DNA from: Zygnema cylindricum
Taxonomy: Eukaryota > Streptophyta > Zygnematophyceae > Zygnematales > Zygnemataceae
Length of the DNA stretch: 52,655 bases
Direction of reading: 5' to 3'
Assembly (NCBI GenBank): GCA_037447655.1
Contig: JBBHKE010001095.1
Location: 188,001 to 240,655 of the forward strand
Position 1 is the stretch's first letter. Every line of letters begins with the position of its first letter. A program made the translations under genes and the position numbers. Positions 21,068 to 32,619 of the stretch are shown piece by piece. The notes below the pieces were generated by a model. The model was given only the letters and a program-made list of their open reading frames with translations, ran no database searches and was not told the DNA's origin.

Positions 21068-22512
21068 TTATTTCCTTTCTTGCTGCCTCTGGGTCCTTTC
21101 AGCTCTCTCCTTCTCCCATTCCTTTTGCCTAAGAGCTAATTTCGGTTTGAGCTTCCGTGGGCTGCGCTTCCATCCATGAACTATTTGTTGACAATTCAAG
21201 TAGTTGTGTAGGAAGACGCGGTCATCGGCCCCCATGGCGAGTTCGGATCCGCTATCCACCACCTGTTTCCCCTTAAGCTTCCGCAAAGCTAGGAGTTCGA
21301 CCGACTCATCATTTTCAGGAGGCATTTCTCCGGCAAATCCTGCAAAGTTTCCCTTGGTTTTGCCGGTCACCGCCTTCTCTTGGGCCTCTCTATGAACGAA
21401 ATGGTCGTAAAGCTTTATTGTGGCAAGCGAGATTTCTTTAGCGGATGAATTATCGTCCTGAATGGCCTGTCCGGCAATCCAATTATCGAGGGTTGTCTTC
21501 CCCGTGGGTCCGAATGAGTTTTGAACTGCGATAAAGTATTTAGTTGCCATAGCTAGGAGATCAATGGTTGATAGTTTTGTTTTTTGATAGAGGCTCGCCA
21601 ATCTGTTGAAAAGAGTCTGGGGAGTTTCACTCTTCTGGCAACGGAATTCTGTAAATTCCTTGATAGCCGATTCATTCCTTTCGGTGTAAAGGAGCCTCCA
21701 AGTGTTCAAAAGAGTGGTACAGGGTGTAGGATCTGCAACCATCAGGGTAGCTGCTCTGGCGGCTTCGATTGCCTAAAGCTGATTGACGTAGGCTTGACCT
21801 TGTGCTTGAAGTTTCATGTCATCTGTGAAGGCGGCTGTAACTGGAGCGGCTGCTGCTGCAGCGAAGTTTGCTTCGGCTTGTAAGACTGCCTCATCAAGGA
21901 TATGATCTGAAATTTTGATGCCGGGAGCCATTAGGAGAGGCTGTCGCTCTTTGTAGTCCGCTAAAGCGCCCCCAACGAGATAATTTACCAACATGGGAAA
22001 AAGGGTAGTTTCGAAGTCAGTTGAATTGCCCCCCCCCTATATTTGTTTATCTCGGATTGTGTGAAAGATTTCCACAACAATTCAAAATCTGAGAAAGCGA
22101 TCCCCGAAATCTCCCCTGTAAAAATCCTTACATCACCCATTTTCTCCTCCTCCGCGAGGTTGGTAAACTGGGGCGAAGAAGGTCGGGTGGGGGTGACAAA
22201 TTGAACCGGTGAGACGACCCCTGGATCCGAGTCATCAGGATCCGGACTGCCTTTTCCTTCGCTATGATGGACGGGTGAAACTTCTGTTCTCTTTCCCCCT
22301 TGTGAGGATGGTCTGGTTGGAAAAGGAGGAGTCAAATTCCGGGCTCCTCTAAATTCAGGAGCGTAGTGTTCGTCTCTTAGAACTGCCTCTACTGATGGGA
22401 TGTGGAGACAAGGTCTTTCCGAAGTTTGTGGAATGGACGGTGGCGGAGACTGATGCGTTCTTGTAGGGAGAGGGGTTTGTCTCCTGTTTCGCCTCCTAAA
22501 TGTCTTAGACAA
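21068..22512 (-). pseudogene. gypsy gag capsid-like region
   Basis: Two overlapping open stretches. The upstream one (to 21985) is Pro/Ser-rich, then FTGEISGIAFSDFELLWKSF and FTQSEINKYRGGAIQL. The downstream one (21742 to 21068) has TLLNTWRLLYTERNESAIKEF and LFNRLASLYQKTKLSTIDLL, the helical pattern of a retrotransposon capsid, then a basic tail KWEKERAERTQRQQE-like. Assigned to gag by position before the CCHC knuckle; I do not recognise a named family. Confidence 0.6.
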
Positions 22513-24170
22513 TGGAATTTGTGGGCTGGAAGAAGGGGAACGTCAATGAGGTGGGGAGTAGGCGGGTACCTCGTACTTGTACGGTATTACTGGCGGATCC
22601 AAGGACCCACGGACGAGGGCTGCTGGAGAAAAAGGTGGAGAAGGACGGTCCTTAGGCTCCGTAGTGGGACCCGGGGAGTGAGAGGAATAAGGAGGAGGAG
22701 AAGGTGGAGAATCTTAGGGAATTCCCGGAGATGGAGAAGGGGGAGTTGACGCCCTCAAGGGAATGTGAACCCTCTCTTCTGGACATAATTCCACCAAAGC
22801 CTCTACGGCGGAAGCGACCTCCACTGAGACAAAGGTAGTCGCTCCCCGGAGCAGAGAAGCTGACTCAGGCGGTAAATCTGCACCCAAACCCTTCATGTTA
22901 GGCCCTGTGGTTTCCTCCCCTTCCCGCTGAAGAGGAGATTCCGGTCTAGCCCCTGGAGAAGTCCTTGGAACCTGAGTTGCATGCGGAGTTGCTTGACCCC
23001 GGGGTGGTTTTCCCGCAGAGGGACCTGTCCTCTGAGGAGGAGCTACCTGTCCCCTAAGAATTCCTCCTGCCCTCCGTTTAGCCTCTCGAATGAGAAGCAG
23101 ATCCTGTTCAAGTGCCTCCTTCCTCTCCCTTTCAAGAGCCTCCTAGTCTATGGTGACGGGTCCACTCCCCGCCGTAGCCTCACTCTGCGATCGCAAAATG
23201 TCAACAAGTTTCTGGGCGCCGCTCACTACCCCCGAGAGATCCGCAATCCCCAAACCTGGTATCTCAGGGTCAATTGGTCTTCAACGCCACAACCCTTCGG
23301 AAGGTCGAACAACCAGTTTTGGTGGAGATAGGGAGGTCGAGGAGACTGAGGCTGAGGGGAAGAACGGCTCCTCTTTAGATCGGGGAGCGAACCTGCCCTT
23401 CTGGTCCCGATGATCGAATCGATGCTCTCTCTTTGGCTGTAATAACCCGTGCTAGCTTACCCCCCCTCCGACTCGGTTCCGAGTTGTGGCCCCGCCCCTG
23501 GACGGCCTGCTGGTCGCCGTGTCATGAGATTGGGTGGGCTGAGGACGTGAGATGGAGGGCGTCCCTTGTTGCTCCCGATGGAGGTCGAAGAGTCGCTCTC
23601 AGATGAACTACTCAGTATCTCAACGACACCTCCCAGTGGGCATACAATCCTGGCTCTGTCGGTTTTGGCTACCCGCTGCACCAACTCCTTCTTAACCTTC
23701 AACTCATGGAGATTGTGAAGGGCTAAGATTTCTTTTCGACATGGCCGGGTAGGGTCTGCCAATATCTCCGGACCCATGTACATTTCAGCTGTTGCGGCCT
23801 TAGATTTGGTATAGCGACCAATTTCTGGGAGGTGACCAAGGACCGATTCCTTGTGGGCCAACCCCTTTCTATGTGATTTAGGAGATAATGGAGGTTTCTC
23901 CCCCTTCTTCGCGGCCCTGGCTCTAGCAGCTTCGGACAAAGTTGGGAAGTTCTCGGTTGAAAAAACAGGTGGAGGTGGAGGAGAGGGTCTCTCCTCTGGC
24001 TGCTTCAGAGGGGTCTCAGCTGCAATTGCGGGAGGCACCATTCCCTTAAGAAACTGCTCAATGTGAGACGCTGAGCCAAATGGGGCAAGTTCCTCCGGCA
24101 TCTATGACTCTGTTGTTCTGAGACAACAGCCGGAACCGAAGACGATGAGGATGCCGGTGTAGTCATCTCG
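22513..24170 (-). pseudogene. gypsy gag N-terminal region, Pro/Ser-rich, frame-broken
   Basis: A candidate start MTTPASSSSSVPAVVSEQQ at about 24149 runs out of frame within about 25 codons. The main open stretch (24101-23457) contains IEQFLKGMVPPAIAAETP, a Pro-run, LSEAARARAAKKGEKPP and RPCRKEILALHNLHELKVKK. Between 23456 and 22513 the frame is repeatedly broken. Function is inferred from position only: it is contiguous with gag and reads the same way. Confidence 0.45.
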
Positions 24171-24530
24171 GAACCAAACCAAGCAAGAAACTTTCACAAA
24201 AACCAGTCTGAAAACTAGCAACTTCAACAGTTTATAAAACCCAAACCAGAGACACAATAGCTCTGAAATTCTAGCACAATGTAGATAATATCAAGATGAA
24301 CATACACACAAAATTACAAGTAATTCTGCTAACAGATCTGTGAGATATCCACAGATGAAAATGCCAAAAACAGGCTGTACAGTTTTGACTACAAAATGTT
24401 CATGCCTTCAAAGTTATCTAAGTCCTACTAATATACACCGAATCCTATGCTGCTGAACGTACGGTGGCATACCAGCCGTACAATAAATACCTGCGGCTCG
24501 AACCGAACAAGGTACGTCATACAAAAAGAT

Positions 24531-24540
24531 NNNNNNNNNN
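24531..24540. other. assembly gap (10 N)
   Basis: Ten unresolved bases near the 5' end of the gypsy element, where its LTR would be expected. The true gap size is unknown. Confidence 0.99.
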
Positions 24541-25257
24541 TTCATAAAACGACTCAACCAAGCGCACGGGCACCCAGCTTTTAAACTTTGGCGGTTTTAC
24601 TATAAAAAAGCAACCCCTGACGTAAAGCCTCATTTTGCTGTTTCTTTTGGGCCATCAAATTATGTACTCGTGTATGGGATTCAACGTCATAATAAATCAA
24701 ACCTCGTATCTCCCATAACTAATTACAAAGTATGAGATTAGCAAATTCTACAGCATGACATTAAATAAGACTAAAAAAAAAAAATCAAAAAGCATAAAAA
24801 TAATAGGGCCACTGTTAGCATAGATGTTTCATTCGTACTATGCGCACGGAAAAGTATTTTGAAAAGGAACGGATATGCGCATTATTCAAAATTTCACATT
24901 TTTTAAAATGCGTTGACCAACTTTGACTTATTATATAATAAAAATACGAAAAACTAAAAAAAAAAAATCAGAATAAATTACAGTACGACATCTTAAACGA
25001 TTAGAGTATGAAACATTAATCAATACCCTCTATGCTCCAAACTAAATAATACTGCAACTTAGGGTATGTGCTCATGTATTAAACTACCGGGTTTTCTTTG
25101 TCGTTTTACTCCGAAATGCAGTCCCCAACGAAAAAATATCATTTTGGCGGTTTCAAATTTTCGACCCACGGGCACGCGAACCAACTCAGCAAAATACTTA
25201 ATCATAAATCATCTCGCAAATTGATTTTAGTTAAAGTATCAATTTGATAGCAAATTA

Positions 25258-25312
25258 AAAATGTCCACGCAAATGAAAAATGTCCACGCAAATGAAAAAT
25301 GTCCACGCAAGC
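25258..25312. repeat. 18-19 bp tandem repeat, three copies
   Basis: Unit AAATGTCCACGCAAATGAA repeated nearly perfectly three times; the third copy diverges to GCAAGCGCC. Confidence 0.85.
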
Positions 25313-25654
25313 GCCACACGAGTTGGAAATTTTTAGCACGAGGGAGAATACTCGCTATTTTTTTCATTGCTCATCAAGCGCATCTACGTAGAGAAATTGC
25401 ACATAATCAATTTAAAATTTTTAACTCAAATTTTTTTTTTGGGTTAATATTGGTACTATTAAATAGTGTTAGTTACTAATTTCAAATGTTTTTAAATAGT
25501 GCAGCGTACAAAATATGTCAGTTTGTACTAAAGCTTGTTATTATTTTGTACAGACGTACAGAATATGTGTCAGATAAGGGCGTTGAAAGTGGAAATTGAG
25601 TGCGTCGCACGGATAATCGTACGCCAATTTGATTATAAGTCATAAAGACGAGGG

Positions 25655-25750
25655 AAAATCGCGAGGACCTGTTCTCACATGTTTAAGCATCGAATATGTG
25701 AACACAGGCTATAGCGGCTACCCTAATTACATGGGAATGTGTATCGGTTT
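25655..25750 (-). repeat. dispersed repeat, inverted match to 41626-41712
   Basis: The reverse complement shares GCTATAGCCT, CATTTGAATATGTGAGAACAGG-like and GGTGATTTTCC-like blocks with the downstream copy. Identity is moderate. No terminal repeats could be fixed. Confidence 0.55.
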
Positions 25751-26776
25751 CTTAACTCTAAAAGCGATTCACGGTGTACTTTAAACATTTTTTTAAAAAT
25801 TCCGTACATTTTATCCGTATATAATTTCCGTACACGAAAAGTATACCAATTTTACGAAAAGTTCAAAAACTGAAAAAAATAACGCATTTTCGTAAAAAAA
25901 AAACAAAATCCGTACGAATGAAATATCTATGACTAAACGTTGGGGATGTCTACTGGATGTCGTCCGTTTTCGTAATGTTACAAAATGGTTTGTTAACTTA
26001 TTTATTGAATTCCTATCGAGATTCTTTTAACTGTCCAGGCATAATCATTGGCCGTCCGATTGGCCGTCCAATGTTCTTTTTTATTCGTATCCGCGACTCT
26101 GTCGCTCTATCTCGTTAGTTTGTGATTACCATTCGTCTTCGAGGAAGGTAGCCACAAACTGGTTGTGTACAATTCCCACTCTGTAAAATTCAATTAAGGG
26201 TAATCCTCCATCAGGCGTTCCCAGTAATCGTACGAGACACCTTTCCATCAGGTCGTGTCAGCGAGGCAAAAATTGCTTACATGTTATATTGCGATTGGTA
26301 CCACGTAGGATCATGTTGAGCCGCCCGGGATTAATGAAAGATTTGAAAAGTAGAAAATCTCAACTACCTATCTGTACGGGCGGACGCAGATTAAAATATC
26401 TAATAGCGTCACGCTAATGTACAATTTGAACATCATTGCATTTGTCGTTGTACCAGCGGTCACGAAAACCGTTGCAAAATGAAAATTCGTACAAATGTCC
26501 ATGAATGTACCATTCGTACGTTGATGTATTATCGCTGTACCAGCGGAGGCGTGACAGGATGTCCTACAACCAAGATTTTGTCGTCGAACAGGGTGGCTTT
26601 GATGTCAGAAGGTACACGCCATTTGCCACATGTAAGTTTATAGTTTCACGTCCGTCGTGGATCGACTCTGACTTTACAAGTGGACCAATACACGCGTCCA
26701 GTAAGCGCAAAGTGTCCCCCTGAGGATAGTCGGAGGAGACTCGCCAGGTACAGTATTGGATAGAAGGGGCGTTTGC

Positions 26777-26862
26777 GTCGAAATTTCAAAATCGGACGGT
26801 GGAAGTTTTCGCCAAAAAGCGTAAAAATTTCAAAATCGGACGGTGGAAGTTCTCGCCAAAAA
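26777..26862. repeat. tandem duplication of about 45 bp
   Basis: AAATTTCAAAATCGGACGG followed by TGGAAGTTTTCGCCAAAAAG occurs twice in a row with one or two differences. Confidence 0.8.
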
Positions 26863-28094
26863 GTCTACAGAATCTTAACGATTTTTTGGTAAACATCTTT
26901 TGTAAAAAAAAAAAAAACAATACAGCTTAGTACGAAAAGGTACTTTCTCCAATAAACAACCCCACTTTTCGCCTGATGGAAGGTTGCCCTAAATTCATGC
27001 TGGACAAGAGATGAAAATCTTACACGTGGCATAGGCCATGTGACTTTTGACAAGTTGGAGCCACGAACTCTCTCACATGATAGTCTATCACGGTCCTTTT
27101 GTCGTCCATTGACTTTCATGGAAAGCATTTTGAGTTTTAAAACATAACAAAACAATTTGTACAATGATATATTACGCAAGTACAGATATTACATTACTGT
27201 ACGGTTACGCCGGACTTCCATTGCCCAGTCACGGTAAGCGTACAGATAGGCTTACTCGCAATGATATCTTGCAGGATCCTCCATTAGGTCCATAAACAGT
27301 CTCTCACCTACGCGGCCTCCTTTTGGTTGCTTGTCACGAAAGGTTATGACTCAAATGTTAAAAATTTACAAAAATTCTTCAAACGTAAATTATGAAAGTA
27401 ACATCTGTACCAGCAGAAGTAATTAATTAATCGTACGAGGGTACTATGATGATCGGTGTGCTGATATTTTATAATGAGGGTGAACTTCCATTAGAGGAAA
27501 AGTGGGGTTGTTAACTAGACGTCGTACGATTTCGTACAGAATCGTAAAAAAAAAAAATTGTCAAACGAAACATGACGAAACATCTCTACTGGAAGGCTCC
27601 AATATTATAGGCGTAATTTCGACCGTTGGATTTTTCACTTTTTTAGATTCGCGAAGCAATCACGCACATTGTCCAGTTTGAAGAGGCTCTCCTCCTCGAG
27701 GAGAGTTTCTTCACACTAGTCGCGTACCATTGGTACACATGAAAATTAAAAAAAACAATCCACCACGAACAGGCAATGTGAATCGAACACATCATACAAG
27801 CCATGTGCCTTCCGCCACAATGTATGAAGGTCGACCGAAATATCTTCGCACGCTTCTTCTGATATTCGTTGACCTTAAAGGTTTGCAGCACCTTTTTGAC
27901 ATTCCGTTTCCAAATTTTGGTTTTCAATTTCAAAATTAAAATCTGGTCGCAAAAATTTCGTACGAATCATTAACTACCTCCTCCCGTACAAATATTATAT
28001 ACAGATTTTCAGCTTGAATAATATTTCTAGATTTTAAGAATCTGAAATTTAACCTACGTGGCGCCAATCATAATTGAGAAAGGATTTCTACTAG

Positions 28095-28649
28095 TGTTGT
28101 TTTTCGTGCGACTTTGGGCAATTATTCCGATTCAGTACTTAACAATTTTGGCCTCACGCGAAATCGAATTTGTACCTACTTTTACCAGCGATATTTAGGG
28201 TACACTATTTTGGGGGGGTATGTGTGTCAACACCTCTGCAAGTGCATTATTGTAGGCACATTATTGTAGGCTGTCCGATTGGGCACGTGGCACTTTGTCA
28301 TTAGACTGCCACTTAGATTCTTTTCTTGCTCTTAGGTTTAAGTAGTTCGTTTCCCGCAAACAAAGATTTATCATTCACAGAGGCAAGGAAAAGAAGAGGC
28401 TTTATTGATAAGGACAATTTGTCCGGATTTACATTTTGTATTCTTCTTATTTTCTATAATGGATTTCTAAAAGCCTTTCCTACCTTGTCTTGCATGTGAA
28501 TTTTTATTCCTCTCTCTCTTTCCTATCTTGTTTAATTCTTTGCACTTCGTGACAAATCTGAGGTTGGACTTAAGTTTCCTCTACTGGATTGAACATCCGT
28601 GGTCCCAAGTGTCCTCTTGGTTACCCGAAATGGCTGATACCGTTTTTCC
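28095..28649 (+). repeat. 5' LTR of the 28-32 kb copia element
   Basis: Aligns end to end with 31515-32069, by eye about 90% identical. It is followed by GGTAACGGGCCC, the same kind of primer-binding-like motif as at 10576. Confidence 0.9.
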
Positions 28650-28739
28650 GGTAACGGGCCCCCATTCCAAGGGCCCCCTTTTCAAAGTCTAGGTAGCAAA
28701 GCCTATGTTTTCAACCACAACAATCGAGGGGGGAATTGA

Positions 28740-30998
28740 GGGGAACCTAAAGCAATTGAGGAGATATTCGTAGGATATGACGAACAATGCAAGGCCTATG
28801 GAATTACAAACAAGAAGACAAAAACAATCACAATTACCAGAAACGTTAAGTTTGGAGAACTCCCGCAGATTGAAGACAGTGGGAGCCACACGAAAGGAAT
28901 TGACAACTCACCCTCAATGTGGTCCTTAAGTGATGAAGAAGTCCAGCATGATACCAAGGCAGCAAAAGATGTTGAATCAGAAAGTGAGGGAGAAGAAACA
29001 CCCTCTCCACCAAAGACCGGTGAGCTACCTGCAATGGAAGGCCAACTAGGTGGGAAGGAACCTGTTGTAGGGAAAAAAGATGACAGCACTTCGGCTTAAG
29101 AAATCGAAACTGAGGAAGAGACAGCTGCAAAAAAATCTAGGCATGCTAAGCAGAGAAAGAAGGGAAAAGAGACTGACCTCTCACCCAGCAGCCGATCAAG
29201 ACGTCCTCCCCAAAGACTTGGTGAATGGCTGGATACTTCAAAGGCCCCAAGGAGGAAGTTCGCTGAAATGGCCCACGTTGAGGAGCCCACAAGCCTGAAA
29301 AAGGCACTTTCTGGAGAAGACACTGACAAGTGGAAATCAGCACTAAATGAAGAGATGGCCTCCATTATGAAGAACAACACATGGACTCTCGAGGACTTGC
29401 CAGAAGGAAAAAAAGCAATTAGCAGTAAGTGGACATTCAAGATCAAGCTAAATACAGATGGCACAATTGAGTGTTGTAAGGCGAGACTAGTTGCAAATGG
29501 GGTAGACGTAGAAAGAAGGAATAGATTAGCAAGAGACTTTTGCTCCAGTCGTCAAGTTCACATCTGTTCAAGCTCTCCTTGCACTTGCAACCACCCTTAG
29601 GATGGAGGTTGAGCAGATGGACGTTAAAATTGCCTTTCTTCATGGCGAAATCAAAGAGGAACTGTATATGCAACAACCAGAGGGTTATGAAAATCCCATG
29701 GTCCTAAACAAGGTTTGCAAGTTATCTAAAGCTATTTATGGATTAAAACAATTCCCAAGGTCTTGGAATTTGATAATTGATCGGTTGCTACAAAGCGAAC
29801 GATCCATTAGAATTCAGTCTGACCACTCAATTTACTATCATGAGAAATTAAACATCATCATTGCTATCTCTGTGGACGATTTGATGATAGTTGGGGAAAC
29901 AAAAGACGATATATCAAAAATCAAAAAGATGTTATCTAATTCATTCAAAATGAAAGATCTAGGTGAGATAAAGTACATCCTTGGAATTGAGGTGATTAGA
30001 AACAAGGAAGAGAAAATTATTTAGCTGTCACACAGAGAGTATATTGGAGAGTTACTAACCAGATTTCGACTGCAAGATGCAAATGCAGTTTCAACTCCAC
30101 TTGAGCTGGAAGAGAAGTTTATTGAGGAGCTCTCAGAGTATCAAGATGATCCTATAGAGGCACCATATCGAGAGGCAGTGGGAGCACTCATTTACGCCAT
30201 GTACTGCACCCGTCCCAATATCGCCACTACCGTTGGGATTCTAAGCACGTTCCTCCACCGACCAAGGAAACAACATTGGTCAGCAATGAAAAGAGTTCTA
30301 AAATATTTAAAAGTAACCATAAATAACACTCTCACACTCAGAGGAAAGCATGACAATATTGAGATTCATGCATTCACAGACGCTGACTGTGGAGGTGACT
30401 TAAGCCGCAAGAAATCAACCACCGGATACCTTTGCAATATTGGCGATGGAAGCGTGAGCAGGAGTTCGAAGCTCCAAAAGACAGTCGCCCTCTCCACCAT
30501 GGAAGCATAATACATGGCAGCAGCAGCTATAGTGAAGGGGGTTCTATGGCTAAGGGAATTCCTTAATGAACTTGGATTCACATAGTCGAGGAAAACTCTA
30601 ATTTACATAAACAGACAAAGTTGCCTTGCTCTGATTAAGAACCCTATCAATCATCCTAAGACCAAACACATTTCTATGAGATACCACTTATCAGGGATAA
30701 CACTACAGCAGAAGCGGTGGCCTTCTATTACATGCCGGACAAGGAGAACGCTGCGGACATGCTTACTAAAGCAGTCGTCACTAGCAAGTTACTCCTATGT
30801 GCAAGAAAAGAAGGTCTAAAAGAAGGAAAGTTTCTTGCGGAGGAAAAAAATTCTAAGTTTAAAAAGAAAGAGGAGGAAATTCCAAAGTCTAAGGAAGAGG
30901 AGGAAAGTTCTAGGTCTAAGGTGAAGGAGGGGGGAAATCTAATAACTAAGGAGAACAAAAAGAGAAAGATGGAAATGAACGAAAATGAGAGCGCCTAA
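28740..30998 (+). pseudogene. Ty1/copia pol remnant: integrase tail, RT, RNase H
   Basis: Opens with KAIEEIFVGYDEQCKAYGIT, the integrase tail before RT. Then an acidic linker with one TAA (29097), RPPQRLGEWL, and RT (WKSALNEEMASIMKNNTWTL, then MDVKIAFLHGEIKEELYMQQPEGY, then AIYGLKQFPRSW). The catalytic block reads AISVDDLMIVG, Ser in place of the Tyr of YVDD. A frameshift lies near 29510. TAG at 30022 and TAA at 30508 interrupt MEAEYMA. RNase H shows TDADCGGDLSRKKSTTGY, and the tail NAADMLTKAVVTSKL is followed by a Lys/Glu-rich extension (30840-30990) not seen in the other copia family. Confidence 0.88.
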
Positions 30999-31514
30999 AT
31001 AGTTTTGAGCGCTTCATTTCCGAACTTGGACGTTCGGGAGGACCGCCGAAATATTCTTACGGTAACATTGGACGAACGCCTCCAAGCCATATTAATAGGA
31101 TGTCCGGATTTCGACCGTCACATTAATTGGTAGACTATTTCCGGACCTAGTCTTGCGCGTGTTGTCCACGGGGTACGTCAGCGGCGGCACACTTAACGCA
31201 ACTTGGTTTTTTGACTAATCAAATTTGTGCAGGTGTATTTTTTTAAATTGGTCCTGCACCCTATCGTGGCACTTACGGATCGCCATATGTGTTTTTCAAA
31301 CAGTCTGTACGAACTAAATTTATGAAACACAACGAAACTTGCCTTTATGGAAGTGACGTCAAGGTAAAAGTTGTTTAGGAAATGTACGGCGACGATTCTA
31401 TCACGCGCCGTTAGGTTTTGATCGCTAAATTCTTCGTTGCATTACAAAGAAGGTTCGCAATCAACTATGGTCATAGTCAAAGCTAGGAAGAATCGTCGCA
31501 GAATCGAGTGGGAG
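30999..31514 (+). other. 3' untranslated internal region of copia element
   Basis: About 515 bp between the pol stop and the 3' LTR with no open frame or recognisable motif except the terminal purine run GAGTGGGAG. Unusually long for a copia element. Confidence 0.6.
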
Positions 31515-32069
31515 TGTTGTTTTTCGTGCGACACTGGGCAATTATTCCGATTCATTACTTAACCGATTTCGACCTCAGGCGAAATCGAATCGTACCTACT
31601 TTGACCAGCGATATTTAGGGTACACTATTTTAGGTAGGTATGTGTGTTAGTGCCTTTGCAGGTGCATTATTGTAGGCGCATTTTTGTATGCTGTCCGATT
31701 GGGCACGTGGCACTTTGTCATTGGACTGCCACTTATATTTTTTTCTTGCTCTTAAATTTAAGTAGTTCGTTTCCTGCAAACATAGATTTATCATTCACAG
31801 AGGCGAGGAAAAGACAAGGCTTTGTTGATAGGGACATTTTTTCCGGATTTACATTTTGTATTCTTCCTACTTTCTATAATGGATTTTTAAAAGCCTTTCC
31901 TACCCTGTCTTGCATTCGAATGCCTATTCCACTCTCTCTTTCCTATCTTGTTTGATTCCCTGCACTTCGTGACAAATCTGAGGTTCGACTTCAGTTTCCT
32001 TTGCTGGATTGAACATCCGTGGTCCCAAGTATCCTCTTGGTTACCCGAAATGGCCGATACCGGTTTTCA
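31515..32069 (+). repeat. 3' LTR of the 28-32 kb copia element
   Basis: Starts TGTTGTTTTTCGTGCG and ends GGTTTTCA. Right flank ACTGG. Confidence 0.9.
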
Positions 32070-32190
32070 ACTGGCACGACATAATGGAAGGTCGTGGCAG
32101 TAAACACTAGAAATAGACGTATCCGCATGTTTATTGGGACGGCCTAATGGAGAACAGGCATGAAACGTTATAGTGAATTGTAATGAAAAA

Positions 32191-32611
32191 TATTAGTGTT
32201 GTGTATCGGGTTAAAATTTATCGCGATATATTCGAAAGGGTCAAAGGGCCCAATATATCACTCCGGGACCAACAAAACTATCGCGATATATTTGGTAAAA
32301 AATGGGTGTCCGTATAGTTTAGTACATTAAATCGCACAGTTTATAGCACCGAATATCGTACAAAAAATCTTTTGGTGAATTGTACTTAGAATCCTAAACT
32401 CCCAACGAAGGGGGGCTGGCTTTTGAAAAAATAATGACTTTACTTCACTTTGATATATAGCGATAGAAAAATGTCGAAGTATCAGTCTATATATAGCTTA
32501 AATATTGCGATATTGAGATTCTCGATACATCGATGTGATAAATCAATTATCGGGTACCCAAAATTGGGTACATATCGGATATCGGCAAGAGGCCTTCGAT
32601 ACATAACACTA
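32191..32611. mobile_element. hAT-type MITE, 421 bp
   Basis: Ends TATTAGTGTTGTGTATCG and CGATACATAACACTA form terminal inverted repeats. Flanks 32183-32190 and 32612-32619 are both ATGAAAAA, an 8-bp target duplication typical of hAT. The inside is AT-rich with repeated ATCGCGATA-like palindromes and no coding sequence. Same family as 46097-46435. Confidence 0.85.
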
Positions 32612-32619
32612 ATGAAAAA

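Larger units (their letters stand above)
15996..24170 (-). mobile_element. Ty3/gypsy retrotransposon encoding a DNA methyltransferase (5' portion)
   Basis: Minus-strand order: gag N-region, gag core, CCHC knuckle, charged linker, aspartic protease, cytosine-C5 DNA methyltransferase, gypsy-type RT. It is cut at 15996 by a copia LTR and split at 19052-20099 by a solo LTR. No 5' LTR could be delimited, because the sequence right of the gag start runs into unrecognised DNA and a 10-N gap. RNase H, integrase and 3' LTR are absent. GC content is visibly higher than in the flanks. Stops and frameshifts occur throughout, so this copy is dead. Confidence 0.85.
24181..28094. other. AT-rich region without recognised gene
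   Basis: No credible coding sequence on either strand; open stretches are short and without motifs. It holds a 10-N assembly gap (24531-24540), small tandem repeats (25258-25312, 26777-26862), a dispersed repeat shared with 41626-41712, and many CGTAC/GTACG motifs. Short inverted matches around AAAGTGGGGTTGTT (26953-26985 and 27486-27515) suggest decayed non-autonomous transposons. Confidence 0.6.
28095..32069 (+). mobile_element. Ty1/copia element with 555-bp LTRs, internally deleted
   Basis: LTRs 28095-28649 and 31515-32069 start TGTTGTTTTTCGTG. The 3' copy ends TTTTCA; the 5' copy has CC there. Flanking ACTAG and ACTGG match at four of five bases, an aged target duplication. A polypurine run (GAGTGGGAG) precedes the 3' LTR. 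The internal region starts at the integrase tail; gag, protease and integrase core are missing. The family is distinct from the LTR-A/LTR-B elements. Confidence 0.88.
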
